A DNA stretch of 64,000 nucleotides. Origin: Epichloe hybrida. Taxonomy: Eukaryota; Ascomycota; Sordariomycetes; Hypocreales; Clavicipitaceae. The stretch lies in contig JAFEKR010000003.1 in assembly GCA_019022495.1 (NCBI GenBank), positions 2,046,001 through 2,110,000 of the forward strand. Reading direction: 5' to 3'. The position numbers were made by a program, and so were the translations under genes. The notes under the pieces are model-generated. The model was not told where the DNA came from and searched no databases. It was given only the letters and a program-made list of their open reading frames with translations. Of the stretch, positions 25,000 through 38,548 are shown piece after piece. Position 1 is the first letter of the stretch; the number at the start of each line of letters is the position of its first letter.

Positions 25000-27900
25000 C
25001 TCTTAATCTATCTAGGTTAATAAGTTAATAGGAAGCATGCCTAGTTTAAGTTTTAATTTAAAATAGTCCTTATTACTAAGATTATAGCTTTAAGGGCTTC
25101 CCCTTAGTAACTACTATTACTATCTTACCTAGTTTAAATAGTTTAACTCTTTATTATTTATAGTATTCTTTATAAGTAATAGCCCTTAACCTCCTATTAG
25201 CCTTTACTACTATATAATAAGATTTAATATTCCCTATAAAATATATTACTATATCTCCTTCTAGGGACTTCTTTAGTAGCTACACTAAATTCTTATAAAA
25301 ATTATTACTTTAACTAGCTAAACTTTAGGTTAATAAGGCTCCTAGCCCTATCCCTAAGTTCTATATTAATCTATATAGCACCTCTATAGGAGTATACCCT
25401 ATGGATTTAATATATTAGTAATTTAACATTTTTACTATATTAGGAAGTTAGAGATCCTAGTTCTTTATATTAGATATTATCTTATTTAACATGCCTTATA
25501 AGATTTAATTTAATACCTTTACTAGTCTAATACTCTTATAAGACTATCTTAGAGTATTTATTAAGTTTACTCCCTTTCTCTTTAAAAACGCTAATAACTT
25601 TGCTAACCTAAATGCTAGCCTAGGATTAGTGTAAAAACCCTCTAAAGCAAGTAATAACTTATTTATCTAAGCCTATAAATAGTTTACTACCTCTATAGCA
25701 CTAGTTAACCTATAGGGGAATAGCCATATAAACTAAGAAAAATAATTAACTATAATAAGTATATACTAGATCTTTTGCTCTAATTCTAGAAATAGTCTAA
25801 TATAGTCTATCCCTATTACTTAAAATAGTTTATTTACTACCACTAGTTAATTTAGTGCCTTTTTCTTTTAAGTAATATATTAGGTATATAGTATACACCC
25901 TAGAATATAGTTAATAATATTACTACCTATTCTAGGCTAAAACACTAATTAAGTTAACTATCACTAGGTTAGGTTTACTTTAAAATATCTAGATTTATTA
26001 TAAGTCTCTTATAGGGCACTTATTACTTTTTCTCTTACTAGGTAATGTTATTTATTATGCCTTCCTTTAAACTAGAGAACCCTATCCTTAAGTTTATATT
26101 ATTATACTTTTATAACTATTCTTCTAATAGTATAATAGTTATAATCTCCCTTATAATACTTCCTAGTAGTAAGAAACCTTATAATTTCTTTATACTATAG
26201 CTTCTTTAAGTACTTCCCCTATAGTAATTTAACTCTAGGTAACACTTCTAGCTATCTTATATTTTAGCTTAACCCCTTAAGATTAAACTCCTTTTAAATC
26301 TTAGTAACTTTTAGAGTCTTTAATATCTCCTTATATTCTCTAACTTTATCTTTCTAAATCCACTAGTTTTAAACTATATCTCTTAACCTAAACTTAGTTA
26401 AATTATTTATATAATTATCTAATAGAAATATAGTGTAAGATAACCTATTAGTAATAGCATTTTATTTTCCTTAGATAAAATAAATCTTAATGTTTAGTAG
26501 CCTTAGCTTAGTAACTTATCTAGTATAAATACCCTTATAACTAGTAGTAGTTATAAATATAGTAAGTAATTTGTAATCTATAAAGATAGTTAATTTTATT
26601 CTTAACTTAAAAAAGTGCTTATACTTCTAATAAAACTTAATAATAGTATAAAGCTCTTACTTATAAGTGCTATAGTTCTATTATATCTTAGTAAAAAGAA
26701 ATAAATTATATAAAATAGAATAGGGGACTTTATCTTAGACTTATAATATTATATACCCTTTACTAAATTCGCTAGCATTAGAGTATAGTTAAGTTAGCAG
26801 GTTAAACATATATTTATATATACTTAGGATAGTAGTAGCTTTCTCCCTTAATATAAAGAAAGATAAAGCCTCTAAATCTCCCTATTACTAGCTTATATCC
26901 CTAGTAAGTTAATTAAGAGGTTAAGTAATCTTAGCACAGTTCTTAATTTATTATTAGCAAGGTCTAATAGCTCCTAAGAATAAACGCACACTAAATTAAC
27001 TTATAGGTATAGGCTAATCCCTTAGCTTTATAGCTTAGTTAGGTTTAATATATATCTTCCCCCTTACCTTATAAACCTAACTAATTACAATAATTAAATT
27101 CATTCCTAAAGAAACCTTTTTAAAGCTTAGTTTTAGTAAGGTCTATAGTAGCCTAGGTAGTAAATAGTCCTTAATAAAAGACTACTACTCCTTAAATAAA
27201 GCATACTTATAGAAGATATTATTTATATATATAGCTAATACGCTTAGATTACCTAAGAGTTAAGGAGTAGTAAGAGAGGGTTTAGGGTAAGGTAATAGGA
27301 TTAGACTAAGTGTAATCCTTATTACTTTAGCTATTATAAACCTAGCTAATTAAGAACCTTAAGGCATATAAGATAGTTATAACTAACTAAACCTAGGGAT
27401 ATTAATGGTAAACACATGCCTTAACTCTAATACTAAAGGTATTAACTAGTATACATACTTAAGGTTAAACATATAGTAAGAATTAATCTAAGGATTAGAT
27501 AGTTAATTATAAATCTTAGCTAGCAGAGGTAACTAGCTACCTAGTATATCCTCCTTAATATAAGAATAATTAACAGTAAGTTATTACTTAGCCTATAGGT
27601 TAGACTTATCCTTTAGTACTAGTATAAGTTTTACACACTAGTTAAATATCTTTCTATTAGTGGCTATAGTATACTTATATATCCCTAACTTAATTCCTTT
27701 AGTTACTAACTAATTTAACTAATACTTCTAAGGCTTTAACTATCTTTGCTTTAGGGATTATGCCTAAGGCTTTATATTTTCTTTTAGCTAAGGTACGTGC
27801 ATATAAAGGTCTATAGCAGGGATATTAGTAATTAATAAGGCATTTAGGTCTTTATATATATAAAATATCCGTATAACTTCCTTTACTATAGACTTTAGGA

Positions 27901-28700
27901 TAAGGGGGTCTAAGGTTACTCTATAACCCTTAAACTATAATAACACTATTTTAATTAGGGTTTCCTAGTTAGTTTCTCTCCTTTACACTCTTTGCTTAGT
28001 TAGAAATAGAAATAACAGAGGGTCTAGAGTAACTAGCCTTAGCTAATTATCCTTTGTCTATTAAAACATTTTCCTATTATTATTATTAACCCTTAATTCT
28101 ATAGTATATTCTCTCCCTCTAAGTAAATTCACTTCTAATAGAAATACACAGAGACTAAGTTAATTTATAAGCTAAAAATTCGTTTATACTAAAATAGGAT
28201 AGGTAATCTAAGGCATATAGCTAGAAAACTATACTATAGGCTTAACCTAGAAATAAACAAAAGGGAGCTTATAAAGTTACTTACTCCTATATTTACTCTA
28301 GGCTATTAGATTTAGTTTTTTAACTTAACTAAGTTATAGTAAGTAACTTAGTTTTTTAACTTATTTAAATTATTTTCCTCCTTATCCTTAGATCCTAATA
28401 AGGCATTATCTAGGGATAAGTTTATATTATCCTAACCTATATACTTCTCTAGGATTATAGGCTTAGCTAGATAGAGCATTACTTTCTATTAATTAGATAG
28501 AGCTACTAAAGGTCCCTTAATAGAAATAACTTTATCTTTACGCTCCTTAACTCTAATTATAAGTTTAGAGTTCCTAATATTAAACCTTATACCTACGTTA
28601 TAAAGCTAGGGCAAACCTAAAATTAAAATAGTTTAGTTCTTAGGCTAATAGTCTAGGGTAATTACTACCTAAACTAACTATATAATACTATAGTATAATA
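25000..28700 (-). pseudogene. Decayed pol (protease-RT-RNase H-integrase) of the LTR element
   Basis: The boundaries are approximate. The anchors are the RT thumb/connection block at about 26,760-27,000 (FSVRLFLGAI, then an NASEFS segment) and the RNase H tether at about 26,400-26,620, where TRQVTELRLLNI-like sequence is readable once TAG/TAA are taken as former Gln codons. Order and spacing fit Ty3/Gypsy pol. Integrase would lie to the left (25.0-26.3 kb) but no clear HHCC or DDE motif survives. Confidence 0.6.
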
Positions 28701-29749
28701 CTTTTATTAACACAAAATAGATAACTATATTCTCTTATCTATTAGTATTAATTATTTATAGCCCTTAGAAACTAATAAATCCTAAATTATAGACTAGTAT
28801 GTTTTCCTATAGTATAAACGCCTAAGATATAATATTAATCTTAGCTCCCTAATTAGCCACTACTTACCCTAGTTTAAGATTAAATACTTACTCCTTCTAA
28901 AATCCTATATAAGCTTAGATAGTAATTCTAAATAGCTTAGCACCTAATTAATACTCTTAAAGTAACTTAGTGTTATAATTATTAGCTATAGGACTTTTCT
29001 AACCCTTACTAGATATAGCCTAAACTAAGCTTATATTAAGTAAGAAAGCTACCTTTTTCTTTATTCACTTCCTTAGGGCTATTATCCTTAATAATAGCTT
29101 CTAAAACTACTTAGATATTTCTAGGCTAATTTACTATAAATCTATTAGTAAAATTAGGACTAAGATATAACTTACTAGGGCCTTCTAGTTAATAGGACCT
29201 AGACCCTTATGTCCTTAAATCTTGCTTAATACCCTTATGTTTTACCTAATTACCTTTTCTCTTACTAATAGTATAGCTTTAGGGGTTAGAGTTAGACTTT
29301 CTAATATCTTACTAAGGGGTATTCCCTTTTATTTTTTTAATAGTAGCGTAGCTTCTAATACTAATATTATAACCTATAGAGTACCTTAAGTAATAGACTT
29401 AAGGGTTTTTATATTAGCTTTTTTAAGGCTCTTAATAAGAGGTCTTAAAACTCTAGCTTTACCCTTCTCTTTATTAGTAATATCCTTTACTTATACCTTT
29501 ATATTAGTATAGTAAGCCTTAATTTTCTATAAGCTTATAGTAGCTATAGGGTTTTATTTAAGCTAAATAAGCTAGGGATTCTCTATAAGGTTAGGCAAGT
29601 TTTTAATAGTACCTAGCTTAATTAAAGCATATTAAACTCTAACTAATAATTTACCTATAACCTCTTTAATAATCCTAGATACTACTATATCCTTATATTT
29701 ATTACTATTTAAGTATACCTAAGCTAACTAAGTATAGATTTATCTAGGT

Positions 29750-31550
29750 ACTTATAACTAGTTATTATAGGGGGGAAGTATTATTAATTTTAACTATAAG
29801 AATTCCTATTATTATAATAAATTATTTCTAGTTATAGTATAGTTTATAGCATAATATCTAGTAACTTTACACTTAAAGTAAGCACCCCTATAGGGTAATA
29901 GTATAGTTTTATTAATATACTAATTCCTTAATTTAGTTACTAGTCTTAGTTTAAGTGCTCTTTCTCTTTAACTAGTACCTTAGGTTATTATAAGTGTATT
30001 CTATAAAGGTTAATATATACTAGTACTATTATTCTAATACTAAGGGGGAAAGGTTACTTATTAAGTTCTAGGGATAAACTAGTTAGCACTAGCTTATAGG
30101 TTTACTAGAGCTTTATTCCCTAAGTTAATATTGCTTTTATTCTATATCTAAGGATAATTCTAAGGGTAAGTGGCTAGAGTTAGTGTTTAATTAACTACTT
30201 AAGGTATAGGATAATACTTACTAAATTACTAAGGGTTAGTAAAACTATATATTCCTAATAGACCTAGGTATAATATTATAAGCTAAAGCTAAGTAATTAG
30301 AGTATTAACTAGAGTAAACTATTATCTTTATTCTCCTAATACTTCTATAAACCCTAGGGGTAGTTTATATACCTAAGATAATACTTTATTAGTAAAGTAT
30401 TTACTCTAAAGTTTAATAAATTCCTCTATTAAGGTAATCTTTATATCTTATATAGTTATCTTTATAAGGTTAGCCTTTACCTCTAAAATAGTAGTGGCTT
30501 ACTTAATATATTCCTAGGCTTCTCTAAGGCTATTAGTAGCTAATATATTTTAGCTAATAGCTTCCTATATTAGTAATTTATTATATAATCCTTAAATAAA
30601 CCACTAGATAAAGTTATAGAGGGTATAACTCTTAATTAGAGTAAGGGGATAGTTAGAGGTAATTAGTTTATCTCTCTCTCTAGTATAATAAAGCATGTTT
30701 AAAACGCAAGAATAATAGGCAGTAAGGGCCTTACTTTTACCTTATTAAAGGTCTATATTAGTACTAGTTTTTACTTCTTTATTAATAATATTAGGAAGGT
30801 ATTGCTCTTATAGTGACTATTAGAGAGTAGCTAAATTAGTAGTAGTTATTACACTATTCTTAGCCCTTAAGACTATAAGCCTTAATTACTCTAAGCTATT
30901 AATAAAAGTAACTGCCCTATTACCTAAGGCTATATTAATAGCTTAGATAAAGGTATTTAGGTTAATATCCCTGCCTTTATTAATAGTCTTAAAAGTTTAC
31001 TATAGATAACTTAACTATTATCCTACTAATATAGACTTATTAAAGGTCCTAATATCTTAAGACAAGGGTAACTTATATAGCTCTATTATAGGCTAATAAG
31101 TAAGTATTTTAACTATAGTTTTTTTAGTTTCTAATAAAGGTAACTTTAATTCTAATATAGTGGTAAGTTACTTAAAGAAGTAAGCTAGCTAGATTATAGC
31201 TTAGTCTCCTAGTCTAGTAAGAGGGAAGTTTTCTTCTCTTACTAGGACGCTTCCTAGAGATAATAATTTTGTTAATTCTAAGTTATAATTATACACTTCC
31301 GCTATCTACAGATTCTATAGGGATTCTAACTCCTATAACTCTAGATTAATAATAATACTAATTATAGGAATGTAAAGGTTTAATAGTTATAATTAGGGAT
31401 AAGAGAGATAATAGGGAATATTAAAGAGTAAAGTAAGGATTTCTACAGACTTAAGTAGGGGTTAAGAGATAGGTAAAGTGGGTGAATAGACTACCCTAGT
31501 CTAATAATAATAATAATAATGTAGAGATAATAACTTAACTATAGGAAGCT
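29750..31550 (-). pseudogene. Decayed gag with CCHC zinc knuckle
   Basis: At about 29,900-29,830 on the minus strand the peptide AYFKCKVTRYYAINY matches C-x2-C-x4-H-x4-C if three Tyr residues are former Cys, His and Cys. Each needs only the G-to-A or C-to-T change that RIP makes. The remaining gag is Lys/Asn-rich and unreadable. The start is assumed near the right LTR. Confidence 0.5.
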
Positions 31551-31592
31551 TAGGAAAGCTTTTAATTATAGTCTCCTAGCGTAGTTACTAAG

Positions 31593-31752
31593 AACTGTAT
31601 TTAATAGAGAACAAAGCAGTAATAAATTAATTAAATTAAACTAATTCCTTAAGGTGATAATTAGGCAGAAAAGAAGCCCTGATAAAAAAATCTACTAAGT
31701 GGGGTTTTTGTGCTAGGTGGGCCAGGTGCCTCGCACCTGCCCCCACCCGTCA
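31593..31752 (-). repeat. LTR, right copy (5' LTR with respect to element)
   Basis: It begins AACTGTATTTAATAGAG and ends CCCCCACCCGTCA, 160 bases, the same length as its partner. Here the inner (left) half is heavily changed (TGATGA to TAATAA and similar) while the outer right half keeps its original G residues. Confidence 0.93.
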
Positions 31753-34700
31753 GTTCTCTGCAGTCCGTACATATGCAGTCTGTATGCGGGCGGATGCCGC
31801 TTCCCAAAGCGTGTGATGTTGCTTCAGCATGAACCTCCCGATGCTCCATGTAGTTGCATCGACAACCGGACATGGGATAGAATGGTGGTTGCAGCGACAG
31901 CGGCAGCGGCAGCGGCAGCGGCAGCGGCACCGGCACCGACAACCGACAACCGACAACAGACTTCAGACCAGCCTTTGCCGTTACAAGACCCAAGACAAGG
32001 AAGGGTCTGCATTGCAGAGCAGACTGACTATACATGTATACATGTAATAGATAGAGCACCCCTCAGACGTCGCCGGTCATGCAAAACTTGGCCAGCATGA
32101 TGATGCGACGGTACCTCGAAGACCTTACTTCCCATCACAAGGACCCGGGTACCTGCAGTCTTATTGTCTTTTGCCGTACGGACCATACGGTGCGCGCGTT
32201 TCAGATGTTGTTGAGAAGCAGAACGATAGTCGCCCGTTCCGGTCCGTCCGTGGATGGGAACATTATCTTGACCAATTCTATGCGGCAATGCAACTAGTAC
32301 AGATGATCTCTGTACTAACATTCTCTACTTGCCGTGCTGAACATTTTGAAACACGGCGCCAAGCACCAGCGAACAGTGCGGGCGCATGGGCAAAGTAGTG
32401 ACGAGCCTTTTCTAAATTTGGTACGATATGTACTCCGCACTTGCCAAATTGATGAGAGTAATTATACGGAGTATGTAAGTCCGAGGCAGATGGTCGGGTG
32501 AACAGATTGCCGAACGGCAGGCAATACCCAGCCCACTGCCTGCCCACTGCCTGCCCGACTTGCCTGCCTACCAACGGACGTACTGTACATGTACATATTG
32601 GCGTAACATCATCACGGCGTCGTGGCCGAATGTTAGTTCTGGACGCTTTGTCCCAACAACGTTGGAACCTTTACTACGCAATAGAACGTTACATTTACAT
32701 CATCACGACCATGCCACCATGTACGATACGGGACATGATATGAAGCAATGCACGCAAGAGGACTCCTGCTTACACGTCACGTAACGCACGTACATGTACA
32801 TGACGGTGCCACACTGCACCCATCACACCACGTTTCTCCTCTACACAACAGGAAAGATTCCCCGCCTTGCCGCGCACCTGGGTACGTCATCCCAGTGCAG
32901 TCATTAAGCATGCACAATATGCCCGTCACAAGTTTGTCTGCACAGGTTTCATAGCCCAGTAGGTGTGCTTTGGTTTAGCAAAAGACAAAATAAGCCAACG
33001 TCTTACTTCCTGTACAATACGAAGGAGCTGGGGGGACGATCGGAGATGACCAGTTTCAGGAACAAAGTCTAAAAAAATAAACTTTGTGCGTGGGGCGTTG
33101 GCTGGCGTGAAGACCTGACGACACTGGAACCAGTTGGCTCATCAATTTATGAAGTTGGACAACTGGAAAAATGAGGGGGGGGATGCGGACAGCGGGGTCC
33201 CAGTAATTCCGAAGAATGGGCGATTGGAAAAAAAGCTTGGGAAGAATGCACAACCGCGGTGAGTTGGTTCTTGGCTATCCCCTTTCCTTTTGTCGTCTTT
33301 CATCACGAGCCCTTCAGCCCGTCCAGATCGCCCACGATGTCGAAACACTGCCCGTTTCACCTTGTGCCTGCTGGCGACCTATCAGGGAGCAGGGAGCAGG
33401 GAGCGGGGAGGGGGCCAGACCAGCGACAATGCTTGGAGACGGGGGCTCTTTGGTGTCAAAAGGCGGTGGCTCGAATGACGACGCTATTGGCTGATGGAAC
33501 TGACTCGGGATGGACACCGAATTTCTGTACGGAGTAAACAAACAGTGTGGAGGAATCGTGCTGCCAGCAGTATCAAGTTACGGCGCAAACAAGGCTTGTT
33601 GGTCGATAAGTCGGGAGAAGATGAAGCAATCACGAGAGGCGCCGGCCTCTGCACCTGTCAGACGGCATCGCACAGTTTGAAACATGAGCCCCGTGCCCAT
33701 GGTCACTGGATATTCCAATATACACAAAATCCGGAATAATGCATGGGCTGAGAAACGATACATACGAGCTTTTCCCGTTGGTGCCTGGCATGATAGCACC
33801 TCCTGCTTCGCCATTTTACAGTACACGGGGAGAAAGCGAAGAAACTGGAAACTCACGCGAAAGCGATGCCCAACCGGGGCAAAAAAGCATCGAGAGAGAG
33901 AATTATCCTTTTGAAACCATGTATGAATGTGGCAACGATGGATTTTTGGCAGTTCGCCTTCACGATGGCGGTGCTGTTGGCAATTATAATAAGTGATGGT
34001 GAGGGGGGGGGTTGTTTAAAACTGTCCAAGCATCCTACGTCCGTACATGACGCGCTTGTTGTTGCCGACTCCACCCTTGAATGAGATTGATGCAAGGCAT
34101 TAATTACCATAGCCACGATAGTAATAACATCTTCTCCGTACGTGGGCAGATATTTCCCACCAGCACCTGCTGCAGCGGTTGGAAAAAGAAGAGATTGGGT
34201 TCGACTTGGAGTTTATGTAATTATGTACATATACTCGACAACCCTTCTGCATTCGCTGCAGCAAGCACACCAAAAGCATGCAAGCATGAGCAGCCAATTC
34301 TGGTGACGTCGCCGACTGGGATGTCGACCGGCCCGCCCTGCCCGCATTCAAAAGTTGAATGGCTGTTGGATTACGGAGTAATCCGTAATAAGTGTGGCAC
34401 CCAGGAGATGGAAAATAAGTGGTGCTCGTCCGCGTTGGCGAGTTTCAACTTTCCGGCCAGGCGGCAGCATGGACTGCTGAGCCGCAGCCACCGAAGCAAC
34501 TGCGACGACGGGACTACAGGGATGCCCCCGGCCAAGACCCGCCTCAACCCTTCGTTGGCTCAAGCACGCCAGAACATGTCGAGACTTGTCGGGGCCGTCA
34601 GGTTTCGGTGCTCGGCTGGGCTGGGCTGGGCTGGATGGGATGCGGGCGATGCGGGCGATGCGGGCGAAGGGTCTCGGCTGAATTGTCGAGATGCTGATCA

Positions 34701-35667
34701 ATGTGCACATATCGAGTTCCCTCCCTCCCTGCCTGCCTGCCTGCCTGCCTACCTGCCTGCCTGCACCTGCTCCCCTGCAGCCTGGTGTTGCAACCCGAAG
34801 GGGGGGCTCGTGCCCGGCCGCGGCTGGGTGCGCGGGTCCAGGCCAGAAGGTTCACTGGTCAACAATGCGCCTGACCTGGGACGAACTGAAGTGTATTCAA
34901 ATGCTGAAACTGGCCCAGTGCACAACACCTGAGCGGGGAGGGAGGGAGGGGGGCAGCGATTGGGGGCAGCGATTGGGGGCAGCGGACGGGGCTCTGACCG
35001 CGCTGTGGCCGTTGGAGCTAACATTGAAGAGGAACCACAGCGCCTGTAGTCAACTGGTCAATAATCAATGCTAGCCGGGAGGACAGGACTGCTTTCAAGC
35101 AATCTGATGGACCCCTTCTCAGCCGGAACACACCCCTGCAGTCACCTCGTGTTGGCTTGGCTTGTGTGTGTGTGTGTGCCAGGTGCTGTCCCCCCAAAGA
35201 AGGACTGACGGACGGAGATGAGAGCCACTTGAGGAAAGCCCCTTGTCACTCGCGACAATGCCAATGCTAATATCTGACGGCGTTCCTTCCTTTTAATGTT
35301 CACCCGTCTCCCCCCCGCCTCCGCTGACGACACGACACGTCTCAACGTCGCTTTTGCGTCGCAGCTTCAAGCGTCGACTTGCAGTTCTGGGCAATATTGA
35401 TTCTGCGCGCACTGTCCCACCAGCATCTCTCACTCTGCTTCATGCTGAAGTGTGGTGTCCTCGCGCTTTCAACCTCGGGTACGGCATCGCTCCAGTGCTG
35501 GGCCATCGACACCTTCATCGCGCACAACATAATAGCCTCTCGACTGTTTTAATCGTTTCCGTCCATCACCCAGTCTCGAGCTCTCATCAACAACTAGTCG
35601 CACATATCTTTTTTTTTTCTCTCGAGGCGAACTTCGATCATAATATCTATCCATCACATCATATACC
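31753..35667. other. 3.9-kb GC-normal region without a convincing gene, upstream of the MAPKKK
   Basis: I read both strands and found no family resemblance. Open frames here are interrupted and low in complexity, including a 283-codon one at 34,081-34,932 that runs through simple repeats. Present are a (GGCAGC)n array at 31,897-31,930, GCGGGCGAT triplets at 34,640-34,668, a (CTGC)n array at 34,728-34,765, a (TG)n at 35,164-35,178 and several TACGGAGTA/TACTCCG motifs. The last part must hold the MAPKKK promoter, with a pyrimidine-rich leader just before 35,668. Long non-coding genes cannot be excluded. Confidence 0.5.
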
Positions 35668-38548
35668 ATGGCCATGCTTTCATCAAAATCGCCGTTTCCT
35701 GCGGCTTTAAATACGCCATCCACCGCTTCACCCAGCGGCAATCTCTCTTCCGCCCTGCCAACATCGAGAAGAGCTCCAACCATGCCCAGTGCCGCTCAAA
35801 GCTATGCCAGTCCCACCGAGTCCGAATTCTCAGATAGTGACGGGCCTGATTCGGTCAGGCACTGGGACGAAGAACGAGTATGTGAGTATCTTCGAAGCGT
35901 CAAGTGTGGTGACTATGAGAAGATCTTCCGCAAGAACCATATCAATGGCGAGAATCTTTTGGAAATGGACAAGGAAGTCTTGAAGGACATGGGCATTGAT
36001 AAGGTGGGAGATCGAGTACGCTTGTTCTTGTGCGTCAAGAAACTGCGGACGAAAACATATGCAAACCAGAAAAAACGCCACAGGGTGAGTGGGAAGTGAA
36101 CCAGCAGGCAATGTTTTGGCCCCAACCCCCGTCACCCGCCATGCAACTGACCGTTTGCAGGATTCTTTGTCGGGCCTCGATGCCTATTCATCTTTTGCAC
36201 AATCGAGCACAATGTCGCCGCAGTCCCTCTCAATGCCACGATCAGCGCCAGCTACGTCCGCGAACCGTCGATATTCACGGCAAATTGACGTTCCTGCTCC
36301 TCTAGAAACAGGTAAGCTCCGCCCCAAGATGTTTTTTATCTCTCTCTTTACCCTACTCCATGAATGGTTACAATGATGGCGTCTAACACGAACATTTCCG
36401 TCTCCAGCACGCCAAGCTCGATTTCCTACAGGCGTAGGCTATGTGAGCAGCGTTGGCCAGAGTCAACCATCGAGACCCCAAGGTTCACCTTCGGATTTTC
36501 CCGCCAGCCGACTTGTCCATGCTCATACGCGAAATAATTCTAGCATGGATGGCTCACTCATGGCCACACTGCCCCAAGGCCAGGACATCATCCGAGTAAT
36601 TTCCACCGGGGGCGTCACCAAGGTCGTCAAGATCGCGGATTGCAAAACCTGTGAAGACGTCATGCGAGTTACCCTCCGGAAATTTGCGCTCCGAGAAGAT
36701 CACGAGAGGAACTACTGCTTCTGGGTTCTGACGGGCATTGACCCCGACCCTTCTCAGTGTAGACGTTTGGGTGACACAGAGCTATGGCGCATCATCAAAG
36801 ATCAAAGGCGACCTGAACGCAATCGTCTCATTTTGCGACGGGTGCCGGCAGGAGAGCCGGGCGAGTCTGAATTGCAACGGGCAGCCGCCATCGCCATGGA
36901 GGAGGAGCAACAAAAACATACCAAGGCTCTGGAGTCGGTTGACAAGCGAAGTCAGCTCAAGGTCCAGAAGGTCCTGGGAGAGAACTGGGATGACCAGCTA
37001 CAACAGCCACTTTCTCCAGTATTCTTCCAGCACAGGGAACGACCCGGTGCGGAGGTGTCGTCGAGAGACATGGACCGGACCCCATTGGCCGATGTCCGCG
37101 GCGCTCAGCGGCGGAAGCTCCGTCAATTTGGTGGTCTTCGACCCCCTAGCGAGTTGATCGCGTCCGATTTGACGTCGTATTTCCCCGACCATCGCCGAGA
37201 GGACATTGATCGCACCGCGCGTCTCTCCATGAGACGCTCGACGCGCTTGAGCAAAGTCAACAGTCGACTCAGCGTAGCCAGCAGCATCAGTCTTGCATCC
37301 AGCACTCAGGATGCCCCCCCTATCCCTACCATTGCCGACTCATGGCTGAGCGGCGCATCGCATATTGCCAAGGTCCGAAGTCGCGACTCCCATGGCCGAA
37401 TCCCCGCCATTTATAACAGAGATTCGATTGCTTCTTATTCGCTGGGCACCCTCCAAGAAGAATCCCCGCTGGAACCCGACCGGAAGTCGTACGTCTCTTT
37501 TACGACGGAGAGCGGTGACGACAGTACTGCTGTAGACTCTGCCGCTGTAAGCATCACCGATCCCGACGGCAACACCACGAATACAAGCTACTTCGATGGC
37601 GATGGTTCCACAGGATCAGGTTCTCTCAACGAGATCCGCCAGGCTCTTACAAACGACGGGGACGAGGTCGACGAGGAGCTCGAGAGCTTCCTCGCGGGTG
37701 AGTCTTGGGATGACAACAAGTGGATGAAGGGTGCTTTGATCGGTCAAGGTTCCTTCGGGTCTGTCTATCTGGCTCTGCACGCCGTGACTGGTGAGCTTCT
37801 CGCCGTCAAGCAAGTTCAGGCTCCAGCACCAGGCGCCACTGGACAAAGCGAGACGCGCAAACGTGGCATGATTGAAGCTCTCAAGCGCGAGATGGGCTTG
37901 CTACGGGATCTGCGCCACCCCAACATTGTGCAATATCTTGGCTGCAGCTCCTCCGCAGACTACCTCAACATTTTCCTCGAATACGTCCCTGGCGGCTCGG
38001 TCCAGACAATGCTGAATTCGTATGGCGCGCTGCCCGAACCGCTCGTGCGCAGCTTTGTCCGACAAATCTTGATGGGCCTGTCCTATCTCCATGGTCGCGA
38101 CATTATTCACCGGGACATCAAGGGCGCCAACATTCTTGTGGATAACAAGGGGACCATCAAGATTTCCGATTTCGGTATTTCCAAGAAGCTGGAGCAGTCA
38201 AATATACTAGGCAACGCCACGAACAACAGGCATCGACCGTCGCTCCAGGGATCTGTATTTTGGATGGCTCCTGAAGTTGTCAAACAAACCGAATACACTC
38301 TGAAGGCGGATATCTGGTCTCTTGGCTGCTTGGTGGTTGAGATGATGACGGGCAATCATCCCTTCCCCGACTGCAGCCAGCTGCAAGCGATTTTCAAGAT
38401 TGGCGGGGGCACAGCATCTCCCACGATCCCCGAGCATGCCAGTGAAGAAGCGCAGAGCTTTCTTCGCCAAACGTTTGAACTCAACCACGATTTGCGACCT
38501 AGTGCGGACGAGCTGATGCTCAGCTCCTTTTTATCTCACTTGACGTAG
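35668..38548 (+). CDS. STE11: STE11-type MAP kinase kinase kinase
   Basis: Exons 35668-36084, 36161-36311 and 36408-38548 join in phase to 902 residues. A SAM domain occupies about residues 64-128 (VRHWDEERVCEYLRSV to GDRVRLFLCVKKL). A Ras-binding/RA-like domain lies at about 249-336 (DIIRVISTGGVTKVVKI), followed by a Ser-rich regulatory region. The kinase domain starts near 627, with GQGSFG at 635-640, catalytic Lys657, HRDIKGAN at 757-764, DFG at 777-779 and APE at 810-812. This is the architecture of Ste11/Mst11/NRC-1, the MAPKKK of the pheromone/filamentation cascade. It binds the Ste50 adaptor through its SAM domain and phosphorylates the Ste7-type MAPKK, controlling mating, hyphal fusion and, in pathogens, infection structures. 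All key residues are present, so it should be functional. Confidence 0.96.

Larger units (their letters stand above)
20627..31752 (-). mobile_element. RIP-degenerate LTR retrotransposon (Ty3/Gypsy-type pol), 11.1 kb
   Basis: Two direct repeats of 160 bases flank an extremely AT-rich block, with GTTC immediately outside both ends (20,623-20,626 and 31,753-31,756) as a probable 4-base target duplication. Minus-strand translation, ignoring stops, recovers a gag CCHC knuckle near 29,830-29,900, an RT/RNase H connection block near 26,760-27,000 (SVRLFLGAIRP, KITQPLNQLT) and the RNase H-to-integrase block near 26,400-26,620 (TIFIDYKLLTIF, GK-NAITNRLS). The order gag-RT-RNase H with gag at the right gives minus-strand orientation. 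Stops fall at expected Gln codons, so the element is long dead. The 3.9 kb at 20.8-24.8 kb beyond the integrase region is unusual for a Gypsy element and may be a nested element or an extra gene. Conserved internal sequence is too decayed to name a family. Confidence 0.85.

Noticed and set aside
34081..34932. 283-codon open frame upstream of the MAPKKK
   Set aside because: The composition is low in complexity, it runs through GCGGGCGAT and CTGC repeats, and no family motif is visible.
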